The notes under the pieces were generated by a model, which saw nothing but the letters and a program-made list of their open reading frames with translations, did no database searches and was not told where the DNA came from. This document shows positions 39,301 to 52,337 of a DNA stretch of 64,000 bases, in pieces. A program made the position numbers and the translations under genes. Origin of the DNA: Trichoplax adhaerens (taxonomy: Eukaryota; Placozoa; Uniplacotomia; Trichoplacea; Trichoplacidae); contig NW_002060948.1 in NCBI RefSeq assembly GCF_000150275.1, positions 1,167,328 through 1,231,327 of the forward strand, read 5' to 3'. The stretch's first letter is position 1, and every line of letters starts with the position of its first letter.

Positions 39301-42300
39301 ATATAAAATTCTTCATGATATCATTAATTACAAGGCATTCGTAAAAGATTGATAGCAACTTTTATATAGAACCCCATTCCAAAGAGATTCATTTTCTTTA
39401 CATCGTCTTTCGTCTAAGGCTTCTTCTTCATGACATTAGTTTTACCTGTATTATGGATTTTATTCATGATTGCTCTGACTTACATACAAATCAAGATATT
39501 CATTATCGGCAGCACTTTCTTCGCCAATTTCTAACTGCAACATGGTGCCTTAATAGTTATCCATTTTACTTACTGTCCTATAGCTTTGTAAATCAATTTC
39601 TTTCTACCAATTGTGATGGCTCCTCACGCCAATGCTTGACTTACATACCCAAAATTGATTTCGATCGACAGGCCTAAAGATATGATGATCACAAGAAATC
39701 TTTTGTATAAATGAATCATACTCATAAAATAGAGGATAATTTTACAACAATTTTCCTACATTAATCTAAAATCTTCAATCCTATTTAAGCTCTATTTTCC
39801 ATGAAATCAAGCAAGTTTATATTGCCCCCTTAGACCTTTCGTATCAAGCTTTTCTATATATCATCAAGCACTAATACGATTTCTTTGTCCCTGTCCTATT
39901 AAGTATATTCACGATCGAACACTAGCCGCTACATTTCCTTCTTAATCTATTTTTATAAGCTCTATTGCTACCTGATTTGTAAATTTTTCTACAAAATGGT
40001 AGCGATTTATTTTTATTTTCCTGCCATTTCCCATGATTAATCATGTCAGGAACGAATAAATTCGAAAAATGAACATTAACTGCAGTTATATCCAATTAAT
40101 GACTTTCTTCTATGAGCATGATTAATTTTACTTTGTGTTTCTATTCCTTCTATGGTAAATTAAATCATAACCGGCTAGTAAAATTGAAAAATCCTTTATT
40201 TATAAAATATTCTTGTTGTTTAACTGTCTATCAATCATTTCTCAAATTGTGACCGGCATTTCTTTTATTTGCATTGACTTTTTCATCGATCATCGATGCT
40301 CTACTGTGCATAAATCATATCTCAAAGTTTCTATATCCGGGTATTATTTATTCACCATTAACTTTTTATTTTCAGATGAGAATTGACGGACATGTATGAT
40401 CCTACTAAATTGCTAGTCACTTGAAATCTGTTGATAGATTTAGTTTTCACTATACTGTCAAAACGAATAATTCTGACTAACTCTTTCTAGAAAGTAAAAA
40501 TTCTAGTGCAGAATTACTAGTAAGTCGATGATCTTCATGCAACTTGTTCAATATATTGAAATAATATCACGATTCAAGTCGCCTTTGCCATATCCTATTA
40601 CATAATCTCTGATCATCACCGTTTTTTAGTCTCTAATAAAGTTATTTCATCTCTTCTTCGCTTTACTCAATTTTTTTCATTCTTTCCGCCATTATTTCTT
40701 AGCAGTTCCTTCCATTTTCTATCGCTAATCATTATAACTTTATTATTCGTATGCTCATTATCACCTAGATCTGCCAATGTTGTGATTTTTCTATTCTACT
40801 CTTTAAAGTCGACTATAGTACTGTTAATATATATGCGTATAATACATATAGAAAAAGGAAACTATCCCTGGGAAGATCGTTTCTTTAGACCTTTTTTAGC
40901 AGCTATTCATTCTATTTCCAGGCCATATTTCAGAATTTTCCATCTATCCTTAGACCTTAATGTTCATTTGCCTGGATTTCAAATACTTTTTTACTTTTAT
41001 CAAGTTCGAGCTCATCAATTATAACTGACGACAACAAAGACTGTGCTTAAAGCATTTTTATGATAATCTCTACAGTAGAGATTTTTTCTATCTTTACTTA
41101 AGAACTCTATCTAATTACACCATAGAAAAATTGCAAGTATTAATTAGATTCATTTCCGATCATTAAAATATAATTTCTTTTCAAGTGTCTAGATCAATTT
41201 TTACTATCGATATATCGTTCATGGACCTTATGACAAAAATGTTTATAGTTCATAACGACTTCATCAACATCAATTTTTTACTGACAATCAAAGTCTTTCT
41301 TTAATCAAAAAGTCTTAAATTAGTTGTGAAAGTTTCAGAACCGATAAATAGTATACTGATAGCGCTTAATTACCTGATTCTCTTTTTAGATTTTATCTTT
41401 TATTATTTTTAGGAGTATCTTATCGTGATCTTCTCTTTTCATTTCTTGATTGAGAGAAGGTGCTAATACCTTTTAATGATGATAAACTAGAGGATAATGA
41501 TCAATTATGGCTATCTTTTGTCATCTCTTTCAGTAACTAGCATCTTTCTATTAGTAGTATCTCTGTTCAAATTCACTTTACTACTCTTAACCATTGCAGT
41601 TTATGCTATAATACTTCGTAGTAAGTATAAAATTCAAGTGAAGATCAATTTCTGATAATCCATGTTCGATCTCTTTTACCAGTCTCATTTTACCTTTTTG
41701 ATTACATTTCGTATATGATTTACAGCATAAATCTAAAGAAGATTGTAATAGCAAGAGTAAATGTTCATAGAAGATTTCGTGCCTACCTTAATTTAAATTC
41801 CTTTCTATTCTAATAATGGATATATAGCCTAGTTATAATGACATATTTCCAGAGTTCGAGTATCCTAATTTGCATGGACACTCTACTATTTGCTATAATC
41901 TTCTATCGTTCTCGCTTTAACTCTTAATTTTAACTCATCATTGTTGCTACAAGTATCATTCATTCTACCTTCAACAATGTCGTTGTTAACCATTTATTCA
42001 TACCGTGAATATAATCATCTTGCAATAAATCTAATGGATATTGTGGATACTTTATTATTTAAGCAGCTTCAATCATTTTCGAACACTATTATTAGGTTTA
42101 CTGTCTTACAAAAGATTGCATGCGGTGTAATCTTGTTTTGATTCATTTTTGATTTTCCTAATCTTCGTTACATTTATCACAGAAATATCTTGATTTATTT
42201 TTTACAATATATAAGTATGGCCATTCTATTCATTCAATAGAGTAGTAAATGATAGGACTTTGTCTTTATCAGTTATTTCCACTTACAGGCCGTAGTAAAG

Positions 42301-43379
42301 CATTGGATATTTACTTGTAAACTTTATTCCTTCTCTTCTTAAGCCATTCATTGCTATTGAATTTTTGAATTTTATTTATAATCCAATATTGTAACCGGTC
42401 AGTCGTTTACTTTCTAGAAGAATCATTGTCAATTTATGTATTATGGTTCTCTTTTCTCTTCCTGTGTAATCTTCGGGGTTTTATCAAATGTGATAATTTC
42501 ATTAGTCGTTACCATTCTTTCTATTTCTAGAAGAGCTTCAATAATTAACTTAAAAGTCTAGTGCCCATAACGATTATGCAATTGTTTTTTCCATCTAGTC
42601 CATAACATCTTTTCTGTAGAAATTATTTCACACTCCGTGGCGTTAGTAATAAGATTAGATTAATTTTCATACGGTTGATAATGAAGTGATTATTAAGAGC
42701 AAGTTATAAGGGTCGCATTGCTGTTAGTTCTTTCTATTCAATCAGCTGTGATGGCCAGTAAAAATAAAGATTCGAGTACCAAGCTAGGCATTTTATGTTA
42801 AGTTAAGAAAAGACTTTGTTCATTTCGTAGAGAGTCCAATGTACGTAATGGCGTCGCTAAAATTAGCTAATGAAAAACGATTTACTTTACTAACATTGTA
42901 TTTATCCTTTGCTTTATTGAGATTATGCTGATCAATCTTACCAAGCGAATTTAAGAGAATTCACGTTATAAGCTTAATCAATACAAATAGTTAATAAGGA
43001 ATTGGCTAAATGAGAAGTGTTTTGCATTGCTAAGATATTTTCTAGCAAAATATATTAATAAGGAACAATCTGAGCAAGTAATTAATACTATAATGATTTT
43101 ATTCTATAAGGAATAACTTATCAGACAGTCTCCATTAGTATCGAGTTGTGTGATGGATTCCATTAGGTTTTCCATTTCGTCTCATAATCTATACAATGGA
43201 AGGGGATGAATAATTAACTTACTAATAAGTTGACATTAATTTTATATATAGTAACGTCTTAGTAATTAAATCGATTAGCAACCCTCAATGCACGGATATA
43301 GGACAGCCACAATATAAAATTTTTCTGTCAATTATTCTAGTGGTTAAGAAGAATTGATCGCAGAAGAAATCAGTACCTT

Positions 43380-44480
43380 ACTTTCATCAATTAACATTAA
43401 ATCCCTTTCTCTTGCTGTCATTATTTCATCCAATCCGACCTACTGAAGTGGACAAAGTCTTTTCCCCATCGGTTTAATATCAAATCCTTTCCTATCCTGA
43501 TATCATTTTATTTAATTAAGTCTACTTGGGTCATAACTTTCTATTACCAGTCATTGCTCTATTCTATCCTATTTTGACATTATTTTCTATTTAGTTCAAT
43601 CTATTTAGGTTTTCAATACATTCCTATCACGAGTCAATGTGCAAATTTTCTTTCCATTCTAATAGCATTCTAATTATTAAATTTCCTATTGCGATTGCTA
43701 CCTTATTTTTATCTGATAATATCGAATCCCTTTTCTATTTGACATCATTTTTCCAATGAAATCTATTTGGGTTTTTGACACCTTTAAAGCATCAGTCATT
43801 GCAAATTCTCTTTCTGTCTTGATATAATTTATCCAATTAAATCTATTTGGTTTTTAGTACCTTGAAATCATCAGTTAACGTCAAATTCCCTTTCCATCCC
43901 GATACCGTTCTAACGATTAAAACTTTCATGCGATTAATATTTGCTATTGTCAGTTAATCACTTTCTATTTTGACATCATCTTTGTCCATTTAGGTCTATT
44001 TATTTCTTGAAAACATTCTAACCATTAAATTTTCTAAAGCGATTGCTACCTACCAATTCTGACCAAACTCTTTCTATTTTGACACTATTTTATCCTGTCA
44101 GGTCTATTTCTATAGAACGCTATTAATAATCAATATCAGACACTAGTGTTCTGCATTTGCAGTTTTCTACCCACACATCCACCATCTTATCCAGTCAGAT
44201 CTTCTTGATGATTAAATATACAGACATCCATTATCTTACTAGTCAGATCTTCTTAGATCATTGAATACCTTTGCTATCATCAGCTATATCCATCCCGTCA
44301 AATCTTTCAAGGTTATTGATACCTTACTAGGATCGGATAATGTCCAATGTTAATATCACCCATCTGGTCAAAACTACATTGGTTTCGATATCTTGCTATC
44401 ATCAGTCAGGTCAAAGCTTTTTCTTTCCAGACTTATGTCTGATAATTTGATCCAACCAAGGCTTTCAAGACTATTGATAC
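43380..44480. repeat. Decayed tandem array of about 79-bp units
   Basis: About 12 diverged units. Each has a core like TTTCTATTTTGACATCATTT, then CCAATTAAATCTATTTGG, then TTTTTGATACCTT and ATCAGTCA. The ATCTATTTGG-like anchor recurs near 43514, 43590, 43754, 43832, 43990 and 44090, mostly at multiples of about 78-80 bases. Later units (44190-44470) change to TCAGATCTTCTT. The array is strongly pyrimidine-rich on the plus strand. Confidence 0.65.
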
Positions 44481-45008
44481 TTTCCGAGTTACTCAATCGA
44501 TAGAGTAACTACCAGGTTACATTATATTTAAAACTCTACTACCCAATTTAAATTAGTTTTTGTCTTAATCGATAATATTCAAACCCTATTGTATTTCATC
44601 AAAAGATAAATTTAAATTACTACCACCAGTTAATTTAAATATTTATCCAATAACCTTTATTGATTTATCATATTATAACGCTCATTGATCCAATCATCAA
44701 GTCCATTTAAATCATCACCAGTTACTGGTAGCATTTAAAATTCTATATTAATTATTTCAGGTGTATATTAATAGACAAAACGTAGGATAAAAGAATAATT
44801 TAGCTGTGATTTTTTTATCCCCCCTTAATAACAAGCTCTATCTTGGAATAATTAGTTTACCATTTATTAATAGAGTTCTATGCTATGAAAAGGAGATTAT
44901 TTTCAACTCTTGTCGATGAATTTAAAAAATTTTAACTATCGCCGTTTGATTAATTTGAGATTCTAAATAAAACTATTGCATGATTGTCATTAGTGTAGCG
45001 GCGCCATC

Positions 45009-48000
45009 ATGCCTGGAGAAAGAGAAGATGTTATACCACGTAGTGAATATCTACGTGTTAAAGAACGTCTTCGACGTAGCGAATCGGAGAAGATGGGTCT
45101 CATGATGGATCATTCAAATTTAATGCAAGATATGGATCTTAAATGTTCTCAGCAATTACAAGAAATTCAACGATTGCGACAAACCAATGAAAGATTACAG
45201 GATGAAAATGAGGAATTGTTAAGTTTATTGAATGCCCAACCGGAAGAAAATGGCCATCAACAAAATCATCATTCTAATTCACAATCCAATCAGCAAGATA
45301 GTGAGCAATATGCCAACCGCTTGGCTAGCCAGGAAGATAAGATTGACGAGCTCATCAATGAAAATCGAATACTAAAAGAAATATGTACCTACTTAGATAA
45401 TCGTCATCAATCTAACTTATCCAGCTATCCTCCTTTATCTCAAGCAAGTCTTGATTTAGCTAATTCATTAGATTTAACATCAATTCCTAAGCGCCATCCT
45501 AGTCAAGACAACCATAGTCCATCTCATATCAATTATCCATTGCCGACGCCATCGAGCTCAATCCAAGTGTCCCATCTTGATCCTCCTCCTCCCTCATCTT
45601 CTTCATCATCTTCGTCACAAGAATCAAATGATTCATATGATCAAACCGCTAGTGTACCAACAACAAATCATGCCGGTAAGTTTATTCCTTTACTATTTTA
45701 ATCTTTCAATCAGATTTTTAGCCATTTTTGATCAATATTTATACCATTATATTCAATAAAATTGAGCCAATTCTGTAAGTATATCTTATTTGATGACAAG
45801 CCGAAATCATGTAACAAAAGAAACCTGCTATTTCGGCACTATCCAGTTCTTGTAAATATTCCCACTACTGTATGCAATTTATATTGACATTAAATAGGAA
45901 TGAACGGTTCTATTAATAACTACTCGTCTGCTAGTCTAGAACAAATCAATCCATTTTTATAGTATAGATTTACCACTATATAATTCTGTAGAGGCTAAAC
46001 TATAATTCCACGATTTCTGCCCTAACTTTGCAGCTGTTATTAAAACATAAATCTTTCCATCATTTCGATAACACAGTAAAATTTAATAATCATAAAAATA
46101 TATTCCTCTTGACTCAAATTTTACTAAATTATTATATTAGGGTGCTTTTGACAATAATAGTATAGGAAAATTAGTCCTTAGACTACTTATTTCAAACTAT
46201 TCGCATTCATAGAAGAGATGATCATGTGGTATGATTGATTTGATATACTGATTGATACGATGATCATTATTAACGCTGTTCACATGCGAAATAGGATAGA
46301 ATGAAAGAAAAATCATCACTGTTAATCACATGGTCATTATTAAAAAAATTAGCATAGTTTTCACTTACTCCCACTGCTACTATAATAAATTAGATATAAG
46401 ATCAAAATTATAGCAATAGAATTAGGTTAAACAGGAGGTTTTTATATATGCGATTAAAGGCAGAAAGTCTACTGTCCATATAACCCGCTACCGGCGTACC
46501 GCTTTGCCTTATTGATGTCCGAGTACCGACGAAAAGGCTTGTTAATCGTCATGAACATATATTGTTTAATTTTAAGTTAATAGCTTTGATCTAAACCGAA
46601 GAATGGCTAGCGATATTGATATTGAATTCATCAATATTGCAAGATCAATAGTTAATTTAACAAAACATCAATAGCCACATGGCAGCGAACTAGGTTGCCT
46701 TGGATCGATGCCAGAAAGGATTGTTCTAAAAACCTTGTTTAGCACTTACTTCAGTTTTCGTTCAGTCGTTTGTCGTAGTTAAGCAATATCATAAAAAATA
46801 TTCAACTTTACGCTATTATTTAACAATGATCTTAAGGAAAAATCTTAATTTCATGGGACTATGTCATAATGGGTTAGTGTTTAAATTATTCAAGAATATA
46901 CTAAATGCTGGTAGGCGACGCTAATAGCGGATTCATAAAGATTAATGTTTCTGGTTCCTTTTCATTAATTACAGCATTCAGCATAGACGATCGTATATAA
47001 TAATGAACACTACAAGAGTCGTAAGCCTTAGAGTCATACAATCTATAAAATGAACTTTAAAATTTTCTTAATCAAAATCAACCTCCATTAGTATTATAAC
47101 TAGTGAGATAGTTGACAATAGATGGAGAGAGAATACTAGTTGCTTTTCTAGTAAAAAAACTTGTTGCACTAGTGCATGCAATTTATTCCTATTTTAGCCA
47201 GCTATTTGTTATCGAAATCTATTTGTCCTGTATTTTTTCATCTTTAAGAAACTTCAAACCGTTTAAAATTATTCATGTGATTGATAAGAGTAGCTTTATA
47301 TTTAAAAAAACGCATCGATATATCGTAGATTTTTATCTAAGAATATTCTCTAGATATTCTAAGCCTGATTGTAATGAAGATCCTTAACTTCGACCATTCG
47401 ATAGGCAATTTACAATTTACTAACATTATTGAGATACGTAAAGGATCTAATACTTAATCATTTAATTTTTAATACTTCATATAAATCATATTCAAATTTT
47501 GGAGATGCGAAATGAAGCAATCGAATAAAATTGTAGAGTTTGTATTTTGTAAATTTCTGCTGATAGTAAAAATCATCTAAAGAGCCGGTACCTAGTCATG
47601 ACTATTCCTTTGAAATAGGAATTATATCTATATTTCGTAGTTGGGATAATCAAAAGTGAGTGGAGTGATAAATTCAGTCCGATATTACTGAAATACTACA
47701 TAGTGGAAACATGGTTGTATTATTGTATACCATGTTATTGGAATTAACAATTACTATACATATTCTACATACCGCATTTCGACATATGATAAAAGTAAGC
47801 TTTCTGGATCAACATTTATTCACGAGCGCCCCATAATTATATTTGCATCGTAAAATTAGAATAATAAATTACTAATAGGGTGTTAAAATTAAGTCCAATA
47901 GTGCAATCATTGCCCTCTTATTAAGGTGTATAAAAGAATTATATTATAATACTTTTAACTGCCTTAGTGAGCAATAATTTAAATCTTATACCTCCAAATA

Positions 48001-49408
48001 GCGAACTACAAATAATACAATTTAGCTTAAAAACATTTGCTTCGTTAATAGATTATATCACAATAATGTAAAAATAGGTCGTAGAATAAAATAATACTAT
48101 AGATCGTCGACTGCAAGTTTTAGATGCAACTTAAACTCTGAATTAGTTTAAATTACATTATTTTTCCGAGGATTTATAAAATTGTTGTATAATATGGTTT
48201 TATAAAGCACCATAAGTGATAAATAATTTTATAACTGTTGATAGGTTATAGTCCAGATTTCATGAACGAACTGAAACATCGGATATCTAGCTTGAAACAC
48301 GACGATGATGATGCAGAATCAGTAAGAACCGAGGTAATCTTTTATTTCTAATAATAGATATTTTCATTATTATGTAAAGGTAAAACAGATGTAGTCTGTC
48401 ATTAAGTTTATATAAATACTTTCAATTGATTCGTAACATAGTAAGCTTATTAGTTTTACTATATATTACAGACATTTGTATTCAAAACTTTATCTTGCAA
48501 TTTAATGAATTGTACTAATTAGCTTATTTTTATATCTTTATTTTCTCTTTGGCTAAATTTTACCTTAAAAGCAGTCTACCAATAGCCGAAGAAGGAAAAA
48601 AGTTTCTTTCAAGTTGACAGTAAGTCTATCATTCACAACGCCTAAAGCAACGTAGTTACGGCTGTGATTATTTTAATGATCATTGAATATTTCGGTAACC
48701 ATATTCACGTATATGAAATTTTATTGATATTATTCTATCATTGCTGTTATTTTTTAATCTCATTAAGAAGGATGATGAATTGCCAAGAATTAGAACAAGT
48801 AATGTTAAAAATGGAGCCGATGATGTATTCGCTAACCCGCTACCACCACCGCGGTTACGAAAATCTTTTAGCAATGGTAGTAACGTTATTTTTATCAGAT
48901 ACGGCGTAAAATTTTACTTAAATCTGCAGTTGATGCAATAAGCTCAACTCAATTATCATTAGATCGTCCTTCTGCACTATAAATTAAACTCGAAAGGATA
49001 TTAACTTATCGATTCCACTTACGCAGTTGAAAGTGCACCTAGATCAGGAATTTTAAGAAAGTCAACGTCCCTAGGCTCGAATGAAGGATATTTAAACAGT
49101 CGAAGCTTGACACCGTCACCCAATTTGGCTTCGAATAATTCAAGTATCGAGAATATTCCTACACCGGTGGTGGCAAGAATGGTAAATGATATTAAAATGA
49201 AACTCTGTATAAATTCATATAAGTGATGCTTTATCATTCTAATTATAAATCATAAATTAAAGTATTATAACTTCTATGGTATATTTTATTGCAGAATGTT
49301 ATACCTAGAATGCTGCCTAAGCCGACAATTGTAAATGGAACCAGTATAAATACTCAAGCTAGCTCTTACTATGCCAATAATAATGGTAACTATGGTACTG
49401 ATCTGTAG
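45009..49408 (+). CDS. CCDC85-family coiled-coil protein
   Basis: Exon 1 (45009-45674) begins MPGEREDVIPRSEYLRVKER. A coiled coil (about residues 14-75) reads LRRSESEKMGLMMDHSNLMQ and LQEIQRLRQTNERLQDENEE, matching the CCDC85 signature LRRSEAEKxxLMxxHxxLM and EIRxLKxxNQxLQxDNQEL. A second helix, ELINENRILKEICTYLDNR, matches the family's ENLELKELCxxLDEER. Next is a Pro/Ser-rich linker with a run of Ser. Exon 2 near 48247 adds GYSPDFMNELKHRISSLKHD. Exon 3 near 48575 adds RRRKKVSFKLT. Exon 4 is near 48770, exon 5 near 49025 (SGILRKSTSLGS), and the last exon ends NNNGNYGTDL with TAG at 49406-49408. CCDC85 proteins act at adherens junctions (delta-catenin binding) and, for CCDC85B, in transcription. 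Intron 1 is 2.6 kb. The family call is fairly firm for the N-terminus; the C-terminal exons are linked by frame and splice signals only. Confidence 0.75.
45675..48246 (+). other. Intron 1 of the CCDC85-like gene
   Basis: A clean GTAAGT donor at the end of exon 1 pairs with an acceptor near 48246, and the joined frame gives a Gly codon. The 2.6-kb intron is AT-rich. The only longer open frame (47112-47387) has no recognisable domain and no splice context, so I treat it as chance. Confidence 0.6.
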
Positions 49409-52337
49409 GACTTAATCGAATTGAATTAGATTTTCTAGCAAACGCTTAACAAGGTGGGCTATTTAGGTTTTATATTAAATTCAGATTAATTAAGGAATAG
49501 ATCTTAGCATTAATGAGATTTTTACTATACAATACGGTATGATGACTACTACAAGAACTCAGTTTCACTAACATAAATTATTTCAGTTAAAGTATTTCCA
49601 ATCACATCACAAGAAACAACCTGATGAATAGAAAAACTACGTATTTAATTGATTTGCTTCTCTATTTACTATGAATAGATCGATTAATTATAGAACAATC
49701 AAAAAATAATTTCAAGGCTGTAACCCGTGTCAAGCGTCGTCCATATTTTTATTCAAGGATAAATAAATTATAATTCGTTTATAGGAAATAAAAAAATAAT
49801 TGTGATAGACCGCATTACGGTGGCTGACTTAAATAAATAATGTTCAGTTTCCTTATCTAGTATCTTGCTTAATATTTTATGATTAGCATAGGTATTTGTT
49901 AACTATAACTTATAAATCTGCTATTTTATTCATCTTAAACCAATAATATGTAATAATAGTAGGTGATTTATTCTTTTATTGGTATGGTAAAAAAATCTCG
50001 CCATGTTTTGAATAAGCTCTATTGTATCATACCAGTAATCATTACAGATATGGAAAGTAATATTAAATTTGATACCATTCTCATATCCATGATTAGAATC
50101 AGTGTTGTTTTCTAAGATTAGTGGTATACCACCTGTAATATATTTCGTACTTGCCTAGACTGTTTCTTATTATTTATACGCTATATATGTGCATATGTAT
50201 GTTTGTATATATGTATGTATGTATATGTGTATGCATGTATGTATGTATGTACGTACAGCATAGAATTAATCTATACTACTAAAGAACTAAAAGTCATTTT
50301 TTATTATTAAAACTGTTCATATAACAGTCTGGTTCACCATCGAAGGAACCGGCTTATTCATGATTCATTCTCTACTTAACTTTATCACCGTAGAAGTGCA
50401 AATCTTTTTTATATTATTGTTGCTATTCTTAACTAATCAAGTAAATCATAATACTATCCGCATACTTATTTACTCAAGTTGTCTAACAATATTACTTTCA
50501 ATGTGTTAATACGTTTTACTGACTGAACCAAGCTTGCCAAGGTAGAATTTAAAAAATACAAAAATTAGGAACATAATATCTCACTGTAGGACTATCGTAC
50601 ATATAGCTATAGTACACTGATGCTCAGATATCCGCAAGTAAAGTTGGTAAACTCTATTAAATTGGTAGCACAGCAATGAGTATTCTGAAATAGTATACTC
50701 AGTAAAGTCAACAAATATGCGTAGTATCACGAGTAGAGGAAGGTTCTACGCATATGAAGATATGCTGAGTAATCGCCCATATTGTCAACTGATAGAGCTG
50801 AATTGTTTTGCCTTGCATATGAATGCTTGCTGAATCTGGTATTTGGATGTATTGCATTCTTATGTATTAACAAGCATATAAGCATATATATACGCGTATT
50901 TAGTACTATGTACAATTATACAAATTGTTCCTTTGAATATTATCTCGTGAAACTAATACCGCATTTATTAACTACTATTGACAATATTACATAATAATAG
51001 AGATTCTGTCTGTTAAAGCATGAAGTACAGTGGTTAGTTTCAGTTTGGACGATTCCATTTGAGGAAAATTCTTATTATGTTGGTGCAATTGTTTTAAAGT
51101 ATGTTTAACAACTTGGTGCTACATAACAGCTTTGTAAATTAGTCTGACAATTTCATAGCATATTCACGGGCAAGGAATTTGTTCTTAATTTCGTTGTACT
51201 ATATTGAATCTTATTTACTTTCGCTTGCTTTCATCTTGATTGTGGTAAAAGTCGAACTATATATAATGAATTTCTTATGAGAAATTTCATTACTAGATTC
51301 ATACTGTATTTATATATTACAATTTAGTTTACTTCGATTGCATTAAGCCACTCTTAGCTTCATTTGATTACATAGTGATTACTGTACAGTATAGTATTAA
51401 TGTATCTAATGATATTGAAACACATTTAACTAATACATGTACTATACTTGTTAAATATGAAATTTCATTGTTAACTATCGTTATGCATACTACGTCAATC
51501 ATTAAAACAAGAGTCAATTTTTTCCATTGGATTTCATTTTATCGACGGTATATGTGGGTATGTCTAGTGATCATAGAGTTCTAGTATGATTCTACTGTGT
51601 CGCTAATTATATTATATTTTATTTTATGCTCGTGATCGACATTTTGGGTGCTTCACGTAATTCAGTTTTTATATTTCCGATATTTTTTATAATGATAGCT
51701 TACGATTTCCATGCTACAACGTTATTTCTGCTGAAGTACCTTCTCTTATTATCTATGATTATATCTAGATTGCAATTTCGTAGAGTAAAATGTATATTTT
51801 GGTAGACCATGTCTCAGTTTGAAATTGGGCGGGTCAAAAACATTGATGTACTATTGCGTAAGGGAATTTAATGATTAAAAATATAGAAAGAGTGATATAA
51901 TGAAAACGTGAATCAACTATACATTTTTCATCACATTTCCAACATTAAAGTAGTCTAATATAGCTGTGTCAATGCATAGTTCTCATTGTAGACTTAATAT
52001 CAATATATTTAAACATTTTGGTTCGAATTAGATTTATTTAGATAATCTTTTATTGCAATCTGTACAACATGTAACAAATGAAATTTCAATTATGCAACAA
52101 ACTTTATCTTAAATAAATGATATACTTTTACTAGCCAATAGTACTGTTGTGCATCTTTGTCTTATATCGTAGTATTTCTTGACAAGGGACTTTTAAACAG
52201 ACCGTACATTAAATTCTCCGTCAATATTTTAGTATTCCAACTTTGATAGATCACGATAGAATTTCGTATACATAAATACTCATCAACGAATACTAATCGG
52301 TTACCAAATTTAAAAAAAAAATCCTAAAACGTATTAA
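49409..52337. other. Intergenic, tail-to-tail (CCDC85-like / CCNK)
   Basis: 2.9 kb between convergent stops. It contains a TATG-type microsatellite (50182-50257) and one isolated perfect TACTGTACAGTA (51380-51391). The short open frames at 50727-50994 and 51375-51584 have no recognisable features. Confidence 0.55.
50182..50257. repeat. (TATG)n microsatellite
   Basis: An imperfect run of TATG/TGTA tetranucleotides, purest at 50211-50224 and 50233-50252, ending in ACGTACA. Confidence 0.85.

Larger units (their letters stand above)
34401..45008. other. Large gene-free interval between COQ8 and the CCDC85-like gene
   Basis: 10.6 kb between divergent starts, the largest gap in the window. Contents: a perfect 11-bp-stem inverted repeat (34880-34905), a palindrome cluster (35229-35668), three copies of a CAAGGCTTTTTTGTCAC motif (36027-36370), a long pyrimidine-rich tract on the plus strand (about 38300-44500) and a decayed array of about 79-bp units (43380-44480). 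Open frames here are short, unspliced and without recognisable domains. Non-coding 5' exons of the CCDC85-like gene, enhancers or a lncRNA could lie here but cannot be seen from sequence alone. Confidence 0.5.

Noticed and set aside
47112..47387. 91-codon open frame within the 2.6-kb intron of the CCDC85-like gene
   Set aside because: Hydrophobic, AT-driven composition, no recognisable domain, no good start or splice context.
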